In this document: positions 25,348 through 36,855 of the stretch, piece by piece
How positions within the stretch are numbered: position 1 is the stretch's first letter
Layout of the letters: every line of letters begins with the position of its first letter
Source of the DNA: Lineus longissimus
Taxonomy: Eukaryota > Nemertea > Pilidiophora > Heteronemertea > Lineidae
DNA: 64,000 nucleotides
Assembly: GCF_910592395.1 (NCBI RefSeq)
Contig: NC_088310.1
Span: 5,773,501-5,837,500, forward strand
Direction: 5' to 3'
Program-made: the position numbers and the translations under genes
The notes under the pieces: model-generated
The model's input: the letters and a program-made list of their open reading frames with translations, nothing else
Database searches by the model: none
Told to the model about the DNA's origin: nothing

Positions 25348-28007
25348 CTGAAATACATTAATTTTACAATTACAAACATACAAAACAACTAGCCAGCTAT
25401 GCATAATGTATGACATGTGATGCAACTCATCAACATTCACATTTTGGCGATTCATCAATGACCATGGAACTTAAATCATCAATTGATGACATTTTGGGGG
25501 GCCATGGTCTGGATCGGGGATGGTAGGCTCGTTGACCAAGGAGGTTAGTTTATTCCTTCCTTGGTCTGACTGAATCAGGGAATCATTCCAGGAATTTTCA
25601 TTTAGCCTTTTTGGTAATGGTGTTTGAATTTATTTTAGTATTGAATCTGATTCTGAATAAAAACCTAAACCAATCCAATACAAAATTCACATGAAAGTTA
25701 AAAACAAAATGCCTACCATAAACTGAACACAAGCTGCGTCAACACACATTCACCAAACGAGCTAAATTATATAAACACAAAAGGCACAGGCTGATTTTAA
25801 TCAGGCACGCTTTTTCGTCAAGACATGTACAGACACGAACGTACACAATACACACTGTACATTGATGTACACCAAAGCACTACGGCATATGGACGCCTAA
25901 CGGTCAATCTAAAACAGGGTATTGATAATTAAATTAACAGCGGTTCATGAGATTTTTTTTAAAGATTCTAAATCTTGGATATCGAAAGTTTGCTTTACAT
26001 ACATCGGATCAAGACAATATTGATTGAAAAGGCACTTTTGATGCGATTATTTTGAGTTCACCGTCGCGATCAAATTAAAAACACCGCCATTTTTAAACAA
26101 ATCAGTCCAGCAGCAAATAAGCAGACGCTCAATCGAAAAAAAACAACTGTAAAATGTATTTTCCGGTGTGGAACATCTGGCCTTTTATATTTTCTATCTT
26201 TTTTCTTTCAAATAGCGATATTTGATTTGACTATTGATATTTTAGGCAATATTTATAATTTTCACAATTTGCTGTCCAATCAGAAGATCGTTGCTAAGGC
26301 GGGATATTTGACCATGACAACAGGCATGACACGTGGGTGTGTTGTCAAAACAAAAGTTTGAAAGAAGCATGGGCATCACGCTCTCAGTCTTGGACAAAAA
26401 TGTCCTAGAGCTACTCCAAAACGTTGGCTAAAGATAAAGGTATATGAAATAATTTGCAGTTCCAGTTCCAGTATGGGGTGAATAGGTGAATATGGGACAG
26501 CCACTTAGGCTATAGACGGCACGGCGATACCACAGGTCCAAATCCCCGCAATTTGTTGCTTTCTCTTGCCCAGATAACTTCAGCCTCGGGGAATTTCAAT
26601 TTCATTCTCGCCTTTTTCAAGACAACAATCAAAGACAGTCATCTTCACCCGAGCTCGCGAATCGCAGTCTCATCCTCATGATTACGTAGTATATTTAGGC
26701 CTACTTATAGTCAGTCATGATTTTGTCAAGAGAGGTTGCGCACCCTCACAACTCCCTACACTCCCACTCCGCGAGTTGTTGAACTCGGACCCGGAGTCGC
26801 TTTTGGATCCCATGATATATACGTGAGAATGAAACATAATTGTTGTAAGGATTTACTGTCTCACGATTTCACGGTCCATGGTTTACGCGCGGCTCCGGAC
26901 GCAGTGGACTCGATGGCTTCGTCCCTCATGGGCCCTACATGACTATTATCTTGATGACGAACGTCACAAATGGACAACCTCGGGAGTCCATAACACACAC
27001 TGGAAGTTCGAGTTGGTGAACACAACCGTCTCTGACTGACGACCGCATTATGACTGTTCGACGATTCCGACCAGGGCCCGCTTGTTCAAAACATCTTTTG
27101 TCACTGTCTATAGGGCTGGGGATGACGCGTAACGCCAGCGCACCTTATTGACAGTATATTATCATGAAAAACTTGGCCTTGCATGCGGTTTTGACGGCGG
27201 ATGACGTTTAAATCGTGCGACAAGGCGGATGGTCGGAATCATAATCGAGGCCTCAGGTTATTGAGCTGCGATCGTCAACCAGACGGATTATCTATAACCG
27301 GACCTCATGCTCTCGAAGCAAATGACATTCTCATTGGTCCCTGATCACTTCCACAAACTAAGAACTTATTGATCCTACAATTAACGCAACTCCATTGAAA
27401 GCGTTGACGGTTATAAGATCAATTTCTATTAGGTAGTAATCTAAAGTGTCATTATTCGGAGTATATTTTTACTGTTAAATGGCTACATGTCATTCAGTAA
27501 TAACTACATCAACAAAGAGAGGTTGAGAAATATAAAAATTCCGAAAGGGTTTTACTCTTAATCCAACCGCGATTTAAGCGCTCATTAAACTAGACCCGGT
27601 ACTTAATAAAATCAGCAAGGGTCAGTTGAATTATACCATTACCATAGAAGTAGCTCTGCGTGATATTTTTACAAAGGCTAGTGATATGTTTCATGAAATG
27701 CTTTAAAAATCCAACCAGTCTTATTTTATAATTTGACCTATGCCACAATTGCCAGCGGACGCTTGAAGCAACATTGAAACTTGGACACTGGAACATTATT
27801 AATTTTTACGGCATGACAATGAACAAAATTAATAATTGGTCCCATTGGAATATTAAATATTTATTTGACAATTCAACGCAACATATCGGAACGCCATTAT
27901 GTTCGCTTGGAACTAATTGCCTACGGAATTTTACTTGGAAACCAATATATTGAATTGACAATATTATTTTTCAGGATTTGAATTCTGTGAGGTGAAACGT
28001 GAATCCA
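25348..28007. promoter_or_regulatory. Head-to-head intergenic region, CEP128 and WD protein
   Basis: Between the 5' exon of CEP128 (minus) and the WD-repeat gene (plus). A minus-strand YY1-like AAAATGGCGG is at 26084-26095. A CCAAT box is at 26275-26279 with GTTGCTAAGG at 26291-26300, resembling half of an RFX X-box. The acceptor of the WD gene's coding exon is the AG at 27973-27974, so its 5' UTR starts further upstream. No coding gene seen. Confidence 0.45.
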
Positions 28008-31000
28008 ATGGCAACTAAAGAGGACCTCGGTTTACAGGAACGAAAGTCGACCATTATTTTCACACCGCAGACCAGCCGACACGGAACACTGTCTCCGACG
28101 CAGAGCTTTCACAGACCAAAGCGATCCAGCGTCTCGCTTGAGCCGTCTTTGGATAGTAAACATGATATCGATGGATTAAAATCGCGACACAAAATGAATC
28201 GGAACAAGGCAGACTCCATCGATATGAATTCATCTCAACATGGGGTTCCCGGCCAGAGTCCTGGTGTTGCCAGCACAATCGGCCGGGGACCAGCAGTAAA
28301 AGAGAGTGGTGCGATGAACGCTGGTAAACTGGAGGAACAAATCACCAATGAAAAACTACGGAATCTTCAGCGGCTGTTTGAGGAAGCTGATGAAGATGGT
28401 GGAGGTGGCCTGGATATTGATGAATTCCGGATAGCTATGCAGCAAACGATGCCTGGAGTTGATGCACATGAACTCGAGATCATATTCATGAAAGTTGACA
28501 CAAATTGCGACGGGACAGTTGACTGGGATGAATACCTTTCCTACATGTTGCTGGAGTATAAGGAAAAAGATCAGATGACATCGATGCTGCAGGAAAAACC
28601 GTTCCCCAAACCTCTGCGAGAAATCTCCAGTAACCATCGCGACGACATCTGCCGCATCACATTCCTGCCAACACTGCAAAACAAACATGATAACCGCTCA
28701 GACAAGGTGGACTTCCTTCATGGACGTTATTTATCCGTCAGTCGTGAGGGTGTTGTGAACTTCTGGTCTCTTGAGATGAACAATCTGAAGACGAATGTGC
28801 TGGAATACACTAAAGACAAAACGTTGTGGGTGACCGATCTCGTCTGTTTGCCAAATGTGAGCATGCTTGCTATCGCGTCCACGGAACGGGACGTCTCTCT
28901 CTTAGACCTCAACGCGAACAAATTCGACCGGAGCTATCGGATCAGCGGACTGGACCACTGCGTGCTGAGTATGGACTACTGGTTCGATAACAAGAATCTC
29001 AACAATGCTGTGCTCATGTGGGGAGACGCCGGGGGTAACGTCTGTGCTATCGTGTTCAAGGAATGTATGAACAGTGGAGGACTGTTTGCGAATTACGCGG
29101 GTAAGAAGGTATCAATCGGTCAGAGGATTCCCATAGGAGAATTGCTAAAGGGAAAGGTGAAAGGCGTCACTGCGCATAAGTTGACGGCCTTGCATGACGA
29201 CTGGATATGTCAGGTCCGTTTCTTCCCTACTCTAGACTGTTTCATTTCGTGCTGTGTCTCCGGCCCGACTGCCATGTACATGGGTGACCTTGGGCAGAAG
29301 AAGGTCACATCTTATTTTGTGAACAGGAAAGGCATCTTGTGTTTTGACTATGACAAAGTGAGTAACATCATAGTGACGGGTGGAATGGATCATTTAGTAA
29401 GGGTGTGGAATCCATACGTTAATAGCAAAGCGATTGTGGTCTTTAAGGGCCACACGAAGGCTGTAGAACACGTGATCATCAACCCAGTAAATGAGCAGGT
29501 CATCAGCATCGCTAAAGACAAGACGATCCGGGTGTACAACCTGTCTGATCAAAGTTGCGCGCAAACCATACCGGGGAGCAAGATTACGATCGGACCTCAC
29601 TATATTACGGCAGTGTTCTTGAACGCGAGGACACAGTCTCTTATACTCGGAACGAACCAGTTGGCTATCTTCGAGCGCAAGGACGAAGAACGTCAACAGG
29701 TGGTCAAAACACACAACGCACCAATCACATCGGCGATTTACAATACATTGTTCAACCAGGTTGTGATTGGATGTCATGAATCGACTGTCAGCGTATGGGA
29801 TTTGAACACAGGAGAGAAAGTGATCCAGTACACAAATGCGCACAAGATCACTGAGAAGGGAGAAGAGAAAGGCATTGAGATTACTGCGATGGTGTTTGAC
29901 CCGACGGGCCGGAGACTGATCACGGGCGCGCGGGACGGGACGGTGAAGATTTGGAACTTTAATAACGGAGCTATGCTCCGGGAGTTCGAGACAGTTGGAG
30001 ACTCTGAAATTACTGGTTTGGTCTGTCCGAGACAGAGGATACTGATCAGCGGCTGGAACAGGAGGGTGACATCCTACATCGACGCGAAAGACATGGAGGA
30101 CGAGGAGCCGACGGTTTGGGATGTGAAACATCATGATGATATCTTGTCGATGGCGCACAATGGCTCCAGCAGTCTTGCGACTGGGTCCTACGACGGCGAC
30201 GTCATTCTATGGTCGCTTGAGACCGGACAAGTTCTATGCAGGTTGAATCCGCGCGAAGGCACAAAACCTCAAACCGTCGTGAAACCAATCAAACAACCTC
30301 GACCACCAACCGCGTTCTCGATGACTTCGCGTGGTGTCACGGATATGAATCAGGAGCAACTGTCCTCCTTGGTACCCAGCAGCAACCAAGATACGCCCAG
30401 GGCAGTTGAGAGGGAGAGGACATTCATGTCAGTCAAAGAGTGGGTGAACGAGAAAAGCAAGAATCGCAAGACACTCTTGCCGGCGTCTTCATCAGGAAGA
30501 CGATCACAACAAGAGGAAGACCCATCTGTCAAATTACCCGACCTCGGCACTAAAAGCCGAAATCTGGTCCAGTCATCGGTTGATCAACATCCAGTTTACA
30601 TGGAAGAAAAGAGTTCTGGAGGTTGGAAATCGAAGGATGGTACAAAGTCTCTAGATGGCGCAGCGACCATATCGAGCGAGGAAGCGGTCCCCGCAACTCC
30701 AAGAAATGAACATGATCAGCCCGTTACCGTTCGAACAAGCTATAGTGCTGCTGATGATGATGAAGAGGACGGCAGGTCTTACTCCATTGATAAAGTGTTA
30801 TTCTTGACTAGACGGGAGGTTGGTATGGATACGGCAACCTTGATGACCGGTGGTGGAGAAGGTTGGGTCAGAGCATGGTCCGTACACCACAAAGGTGGCC
30901 TCCTGGGACAGTTTGTTGCGGTGCACAAGCCAGACGAGTGCGTCACATCTATGTTCGTTGATCCACGCAATGAGTTCCTGGCGACTGGAGATTCAGCAGG

Positions 31001-32696
31001 GTACGTCAAGGTCTGGGACATAAGTGATTACTGTATCTCGGATGAACAATTCGCAAAGATCTTCCCAGGTGACAGGAAAAAAATGAAGGAGGAAAGACAG
31101 AGGAGGTTCCCATATTTCAGATTTGATAAAAAGACCAAAGAGATTCGGGACAGATGTATTGCCTTCGATCAGCTCCCGACTCCGAATAATAACAGTGACC
31201 CGCTACGGACGATGAAGATGCCTGTATTACTCAACTCTTTCCGTGCTCATTTGAAATCAATCACTTGTCTCGACTTCATCGAGAAAAGGGATATGATTAT
31301 ATCGAGCAGCTCTGATTGTTCTGCTCGACTCTGGACACTTTGCGGACGCTACATCGGAACATTTGGCCAAACAAGACCGTGGGATATTAGACCGGTTGAG
31401 AAGCCAAAGGATTTGCCGTATTATGCGCCTTCAGACGTCAAAAAGGTTGGGTCCGCTGCCACGCTACAAGTCTTGAAGGGAGGCACTAGGAACAGGTGGA
31501 AGATGGCACGTAACGTCGTGCTACTGTGGATCCTCAAGTCCAAGAAGGATAGCTATGGCAACATAAAAAGTTTTCATGACATTGAACCGCAAAGGGAGGA
31601 ATCGCCTGTCAGCGTGGTCAGCGAAAGCATCCTTGGGAAATACTACAAACCTAAAGTTCGACATAAGATTGCACCAACATTGCCACCTATCAAACATTCG
31701 CAAAACCAGGTTAGTCAAATAATGCAATATTCAGACACCAATTCATCAATTCAATGAGTTCAATATTTATTTTTTTCAAAGCTCATTGGTATTCTCCGGA
31801 CTTAATTATTTTCTTAAATAGGTTTTGGGGTGAGGTTATGTTTGTTTTAAATATCCGAACGTTACGACTTAACTCCACGTTAGTGTTAAAAAGCATTCTT
31901 TCTTTGGTCTAAAACACTTCTTCTGCTGTGTTTAGGTGGTGGTTTACTCGAGTCTCCCCTTCAACGACCTTACCCCACAAGAGGAGTGCGAGGCATCTAC
32001 AGAATTGAAAGAAATCCAAAAACGACATAATTTGACGACATCACTAGACCAAGGTGGCAGTTCGAAATTCGCACAAAAGGTAGGTGTAGGTAGAGTGCCA
32101 CCAAATCATCAGCGGCATCTCGAGTCCCATTTGCCACTTCTCAAGCATTGGGACGACGATCGAGTCAGCTGCACCAGGTGTGTGAGATCATTCATTACCG
32201 CGTATTTTGCCACGGAGATTGCCGAATAAGTATAACATGGATGTGACTTCCGACGGGGAATTATCGCGGGACAGGACGTCAGAAGCGGCTGCTTAATATG
32301 AAGGTGGCACAAATGGTCTTTAAAACTCGTTCAACACCTAACACCTTACTCAGTAAAGTGCCGCACAAACGCCAAGCGATTTTTTTCGCTGCGACCTGCT
32401 ATTATAATCGCTGCCTTGCATGTTTTCGGTTCTTACTAACATTCGTATTTCAGACCCGCCCTGCCCTTCAAGGTCGGCGATTGTTCCAAAGGAGTGTCAC
32501 AAAGGGCTCCATGGTAGCCAACAATGGACGGATGGATATTGAAGCGGTGCTTTCCGCCATGAAGGGACGAGCAGCAGACAATGCAGGAGAGAGATTGTCA
32601 ACAGTTGTTCTAGGGCCGGGCAAAAATAAAGCAGATCCTGCCCGACACCAACCGCTGAGATCCTTGAACGAATCCGCAGACGAGTACGAAAACTGA
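28008..32696 (+). CDS. EF-hand and WD-repeat protein, WDR49/WDR64/EFCAB8 (WDY) family
   Basis: Exons 28008-31709, 31936-32079 and 32454-32696 join in phase 0 to give 1,362 aa. The ATG at 28008 is the first after the acceptor at 27974. The N-terminal 115 residues are low complexity. Two EF-hands follow at about 120-185; the second loop, DTNCDGTVDWDE, has all canonical calcium ligands. WD repeats lie at about 210-760 (VRVWNP, VSVWDLNTG, VKIWNFNNG, VILWSLETG) and 930-1170 (VKVWDIS, SARLWTLCGRYIGTFG), separated by a disordered linker. This layout matches the WDR49/WDR64/EFCAB8 group, in invertebrates often annotated as WD repeat-containing protein on Y chromosome. The exact orthologue is uncertain. 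Reading on past the donor CAG/GTTAGT gives a false stop at 31755. A signal overlapping AATAAA lies near 32711. A 3.7 kb uninterrupted coding exon is unusual beside the heavily split neighbours. Confidence 0.9.
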
Positions 32697-32764
32697 CTCA
32701 TTTTATAAACCTCAATAAACATACTTCAGATTTTACAGCTAGAAAATATTATTCACTGACTTCA

Positions 32765-33054
32765 TTAACACCTTCAGCGCCGAACCACGTAGATCTACGT
32801 AGCCAAATCACCCCTCTTTGAGCTGGTTATCGGAGTCTAATGGACTTCATGATAGAACTATGCCATCGCCATCTTCAGGGAAAGATAAAAACTGAAAATA
32901 CCAAACGGTATTTCACGGTATTTTCAGTTTCTATCTTGCCCTGAAGATGGCGATGGCGTAGTTCTTTCATGAAGTCCATGAGACTCCGATAACCAGCTCA
33001 AAGAGGGGGGATTTGGCTACGTAGATCAACGTGGTTCGGCGCTGAAGGTGTTAA
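32765..33054. mobile_element. Palindromic MITE, 290 bp, TTAA-flanked
   Basis: Almost the whole element is one long inverted repeat. It opens TTAACACCTTCAGCGCCGAA and closes with the complement TTCGGCGCTGAAGGTGTTAA. The arms match with few mismatches for over 120 bp around a short centre near 32905-32925. TTAA at both ends fits the target duplication of piggyBac-type transposases. It has no coding capacity, so it is a fold-back non-autonomous element. Confidence 0.85.
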
Positions 33055-33140
33055 AAAAGGTTTTGCTTTCTCTTTAACAATACCCTTTTCGTACGTGTAT
33101 TGGTTTGTCTCTGCTGGCTCATCAAGTGGGGCAAAATACA

Positions 33141-33287
33141 AGTACGTCCGTTCTCCACAAAAGTGCTTCACGCGGCGTACATCACCTATGTTTTTTTTTC
33201 AACGCGGCCGCGTTGCATGTGGACAACAAAAAACTGCAGCATTCACTATACGCCGCGTGAAACACTATTATGGAGATATATGTACTA
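33141..33287. mobile_element. Imperfect palindromic element with nested NotI palindrome
   Basis: The left arm, 33141-33179, contains TTCACGCGGCGTA; the right arm, 33249-33287, contains TACGCCGCGTGAA. The outer parts match imperfectly. The loop holds a perfect 16 bp palindrome, CAACGCGGCCGCGTTG, at 33200-33215. No coding capacity. Probably a MITE fragment. Confidence 0.65.
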
Positions 33288-33695
33288 GCCGTCATTGTGC
33301 TGTACGTCGTTGGGGACGACTGGCGAGCGTCTTCTACAGTGGAACCTTCTTCAGCGGACACCTCTCAATGAGTTCCTTCTACTAAAAACACTCGTTTCCA
33401 TTTGACCTCTCTAATAAGGACACCTCTATATCGAGGATAGCACTTGTCAGTCTGGAGGGTTTCCTTGATAGAAAGATTGTACTGTACTTCCAAATCCTAT
33501 TCTAACATCGTCTCTCTTCTTCTTTATATTTCACAGACAAAAGACTGTCCTTCTTTGCCTTTCACAGACAAAAGATTTGGTGGAACGATAAAGCAATTGC
33601 TCTTATGTCTTTTTGCTAATACTGATATAACAATTTACTACATGCATGTATCGATATAGCTTAACCTCTTTTTCCTTTCCCCCACTTCTTTTCAG

Positions 33696-33839
33696 AAAAA
33701 GAAAAGGAAATCGTTTCATATGAAGAGGCGACAGAGTTCACCTCGCCAAGCTACCAACAGTAGGCCGACCAGAAATCAGAGTACTTCCGCACTGCACAAA
33801 CTTCCGGACGGTGCTTTGATAAGTCCGTGTCTTCAGTAA
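33696..33839 (+). CDS. Possible alternative last exon of the WD-repeat gene
   Basis: After a strong polypyrimidine acceptor (cttcttttcag, AG at 33694-33695) the frame is open in phase 0 for 47 residues to TAA at 33837. The peptide is basic (Lys-Lys-Arg-Lys start, Arg/Ser/Gln-rich). It is phase-compatible with the donor at 32079 and would replace the 80-residue ending from 32454. Without transcript support this remains a candidate. Confidence 0.35.
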   Translation, partial: KKKRKSFHMKRRQSSPRQATNSRPTRNQSTSALHKLPDGALISPCLQ

Positions 33840-36838
33840 CCAGCCAAACCGAACTGGTAGCTTTGGCCCAGAGATTGAAAACGAAGAAGGAAAAAATAAT
33901 GGAAGAATGTTTTGAGAGGCATTCTTCATTTCCCGTACGGTAATACGGTCGTAATTGGTTATGTAACTAGTGACCAATATTGACAATACATGCAGTTGAT
34001 TGATTCACTCATTGCCTCTGTGAACGCGCGGTGATGTTTGAATTCCAGTTTGGCAACATTTCCCGCACCGATGCCTACCAAGTCTACAAAGCTGACGAAG
34101 ACTGAGTGATCGGACCACATGTCAATGTATGTTTTATTTGTTATAGTTTATTTTATGCCAGGTATTCACATTTTGTTGATTACAAGATTTATTGTGACGT
34201 CTCAGTATGCATAATAAATAACTTTTTTAAATGTTCGTGCTCTTTGATTATATGTCGGCTCCTGGTGAGATTTTACAGTAGGCTACCGGTGTGCAAGGGA
34301 TAGTAGTCCTAGGGCTGATAGTCCGTGTAACAATAGCCCGCATTGCTAAATGTTTTGGTTAGGGTTAGCGGTACAATAGATCATGCTGCTTAATTGATCA
34401 AATACAATGCTACCGGACTATGACTCCAGGGGGACTATATCCGCTGTCACACCGGTACGTATTCAACGGCTCACATACGCCTAACGTCGACACTATGTAC
34501 ACAAGGCCTATCTTGTTTGAAAGGTCTGCCAGTAACAGACACGTCCTCGTCACAACCTGACTCTGTTCCCACCGGCCATACCCCATACCCAGGCGCAGTA
34601 GGAGCAGTGTGATCAGGCGGTTCTACTATGCTTGAAATCATTGTCCGCTTAGGATAATGAATATATATACCCATGACCCGCTTCTGATGCAGTAGTATCT
34701 AAAGTTGGGACGGCTCCTGGCCAGTTTTGCAGTAACTGGGTATTTCTTTTCTCGGTCGTAAAGTAAAAGAATGGAGAGCAGGCAGCTAAAAACTAGCCAT
34801 ATAGGCTTCCACACTCTATTTCACCAGTCCGGCCCATAATCTAGAAGAAGATGGATGTGGGGGTACATGTCCACGAGACCAATACTTCGTCCCCAAAAGG
34901 GACGAAGTATAAAACCCCTCGGTGTAAAAATAGTTTGACGTCACAAGGCTAGCCAACCAATCAGGCCATTGTTTCGTCAACCAATCATTTTCGCAACAGC
35001 CACCTCGCACTTCGTTCCTTTTGGGGACGAAGTATTGGGCTATGTTGACGTAAACCCGGAAGCACGTGGCTTTTGGTACGTCGGTCTTTTTCCAAAACTC
35101 CAAAATTGCAGAAATAAATTCCGAAGGAAGGTTTGATTTCTCTCCATTGATATGCTAATTTTATGCTACCCTTTTATTGAATTGATCGCTGCAAGTGTGC
35201 CTTAATACATTACATAAGTATCCTGAAAAACACATAAAAGTCACATGAACTTGTTCTCGGAAACACTCCGAACTGGAGCCAATCCTAAACGCTGCGATAC
35301 ATTTTATACACTACACTACAGTCATTTAGGGTACTGCATGCACTGGACTGGACCGGTTGGAAGGAAGCTTTTGATGTACGTTGGTATAGCGTTGCATAGC
35401 ACAAGTTGAAATGCCACTGTCATCTTTTTAACATATTTGATGTTGCATTTGCATGTAGGCCTAATACCAGTGTCATCGATGCCAATGTCGGGGTGGGGTG
35501 AGCAGACCATGCCTCCAGGCCCGGGAGAGGGCACCAGCAAATCCGATCCTTGGCCTACTTAATAGGGTCTGGATAATGAAACTCTTTACTTTAGGTATTC
35601 ACAGTCAAATAGGCCAGACAGTGTGACTAGAACTTCTGTCTTGAAGATCTACATGTATTGACCATTGTAAAGATGTTGTTTTCCAGGTGGTGTCAAGACA
35701 GTCACAATGCGTATCTGGAAGCGAGCCTATGATACTTGTAGGAAATAGACAACATATATCCTTGCATCAGTCAGTGGTAGCCGTTTTAGGCCACAACAAC
35801 CCATCAGCAAACAAAAGACTGCATGGTTACATACAACATGTTCTTTTTTTATTTGTTGTGCCTATTTTGGTTCGTTTTGGGATTGAATGACCACCTTTAT
35901 ATCTGAATGACCACCTCTTTACCTGTTCTTTTCATCCATTTGTTGTTTGGGTGGGTTAGTTTGGAATCCAATAATGATTCCCTTTTCTAAATTGTGGAAA
36001 GCTTGTGCTCTGTTTCTTGTTATTTTATGTCCTTTCTATTTGTGTACTATAAAATGATTGTGCAGCATGGAATTCAGAAAAGGGTCTAGATGACCCTGGG
36101 AAGGGCTGGTTTCAGTAATGTCAATCTTTGTCTGTGTATGCCCCGACACAGATTGGTTATTTATTGCGAGTGCCACTTTAAGTAGAGGCATCAGCTCTTT
36201 GATATAAATCCAAATCAGACTCAGTGTTCCATAATTCTATTGTACATTCAAGTATGATTGCCTTTTAACTTGTTTCATCATGTTCATTTCACATTTGGGC
36301 ATTACCGGTCTGGCATTCATGGAAATAGTTTCATGCTGGCTCAGGGCCAAGTCTGCTATTCAGTAGGCCTAACACATCAGCTGACTTAGTCTGCCTGGTC
36401 AGCTGCTCTTCTCATTTAGGTTCATGCTATCCAAGGGTAAGGATCCACTTGTACAGAGAGAACTACTTTGGACATTTCTGCTTTCCTTCTTCAGAAAGCT
36501 CTTTCCCTTTCTTTTATTGAATGGTTCTACATTCTTTTCTAGGTTTGTTTGTAGTTGTTGATGCTAGGTTTATTCTGCTGCGTATAGGTCTATATTCTAT
36601 AAGCAATCTAATATGACGGTTTTGAAGACATGAAATAGAAAGTCATGGTGTCTTTGATTTTAGAAAGATTTCTTTCATATTTGGGTCTTCTAATGCTTGT
36701 GTTGTACAACTGAATAAATATATTCAGTCAGGTGCTACAGAACCTTGGAAATGAAATTGAATTGCTTATTTGATGATTCCAAAGATGTTTCAGTGTGTTC
36801 CTATCATAATATTAGAAGTTTGTTGCTTGCTTTTTCAG
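33840..36838. other. Intergenic DNA upstream of CPEB1
   Basis: Apart from the MITE at 34879-35038 I find no coding exon that I can support. The CPEB1 first coding exon begins after an acceptor (AG at 36837-36838), so a 5' UTR exon probably lies in this stretch or further left. Confidence 0.4.
34879..35038. mobile_element. Short MITE with 30 bp terminal inverted repeats
   Basis: The left end, 34879-34908, starts CCAATACTTCGTCCCCAAAA and the right end, 35009-35038, is its near-perfect reverse complement ending in GAAGTATTGG. Each terminal repeat is itself partly palindromic (ACTTCGTCCC to GGGACGAAGT). The 100 bp interior includes TGACGTCA near 34937. No clear target duplication. Confidence 0.75.
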
Positions 36839-36855
36839 AATCAACATATGAAATA

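Noticed and set aside
26500-26560. tRNA-like A-box and B-box (GGTCCAAATCCC)
   Set aside because: The flanking bases do not form T-arm or acceptor stems.
29394-30158. 254-codon minus-strand frame
   Set aside because: It is fully antisense to the WD-repeat exon, has no family resemblance and no splice context.
31710-31757. C-terminus of the WD protein ending at the TGA at 31755
   Set aside because: It is intron read-through after a good donor (CAG/GTTAGT); the next exons continue in phase and resemble family C-termini.
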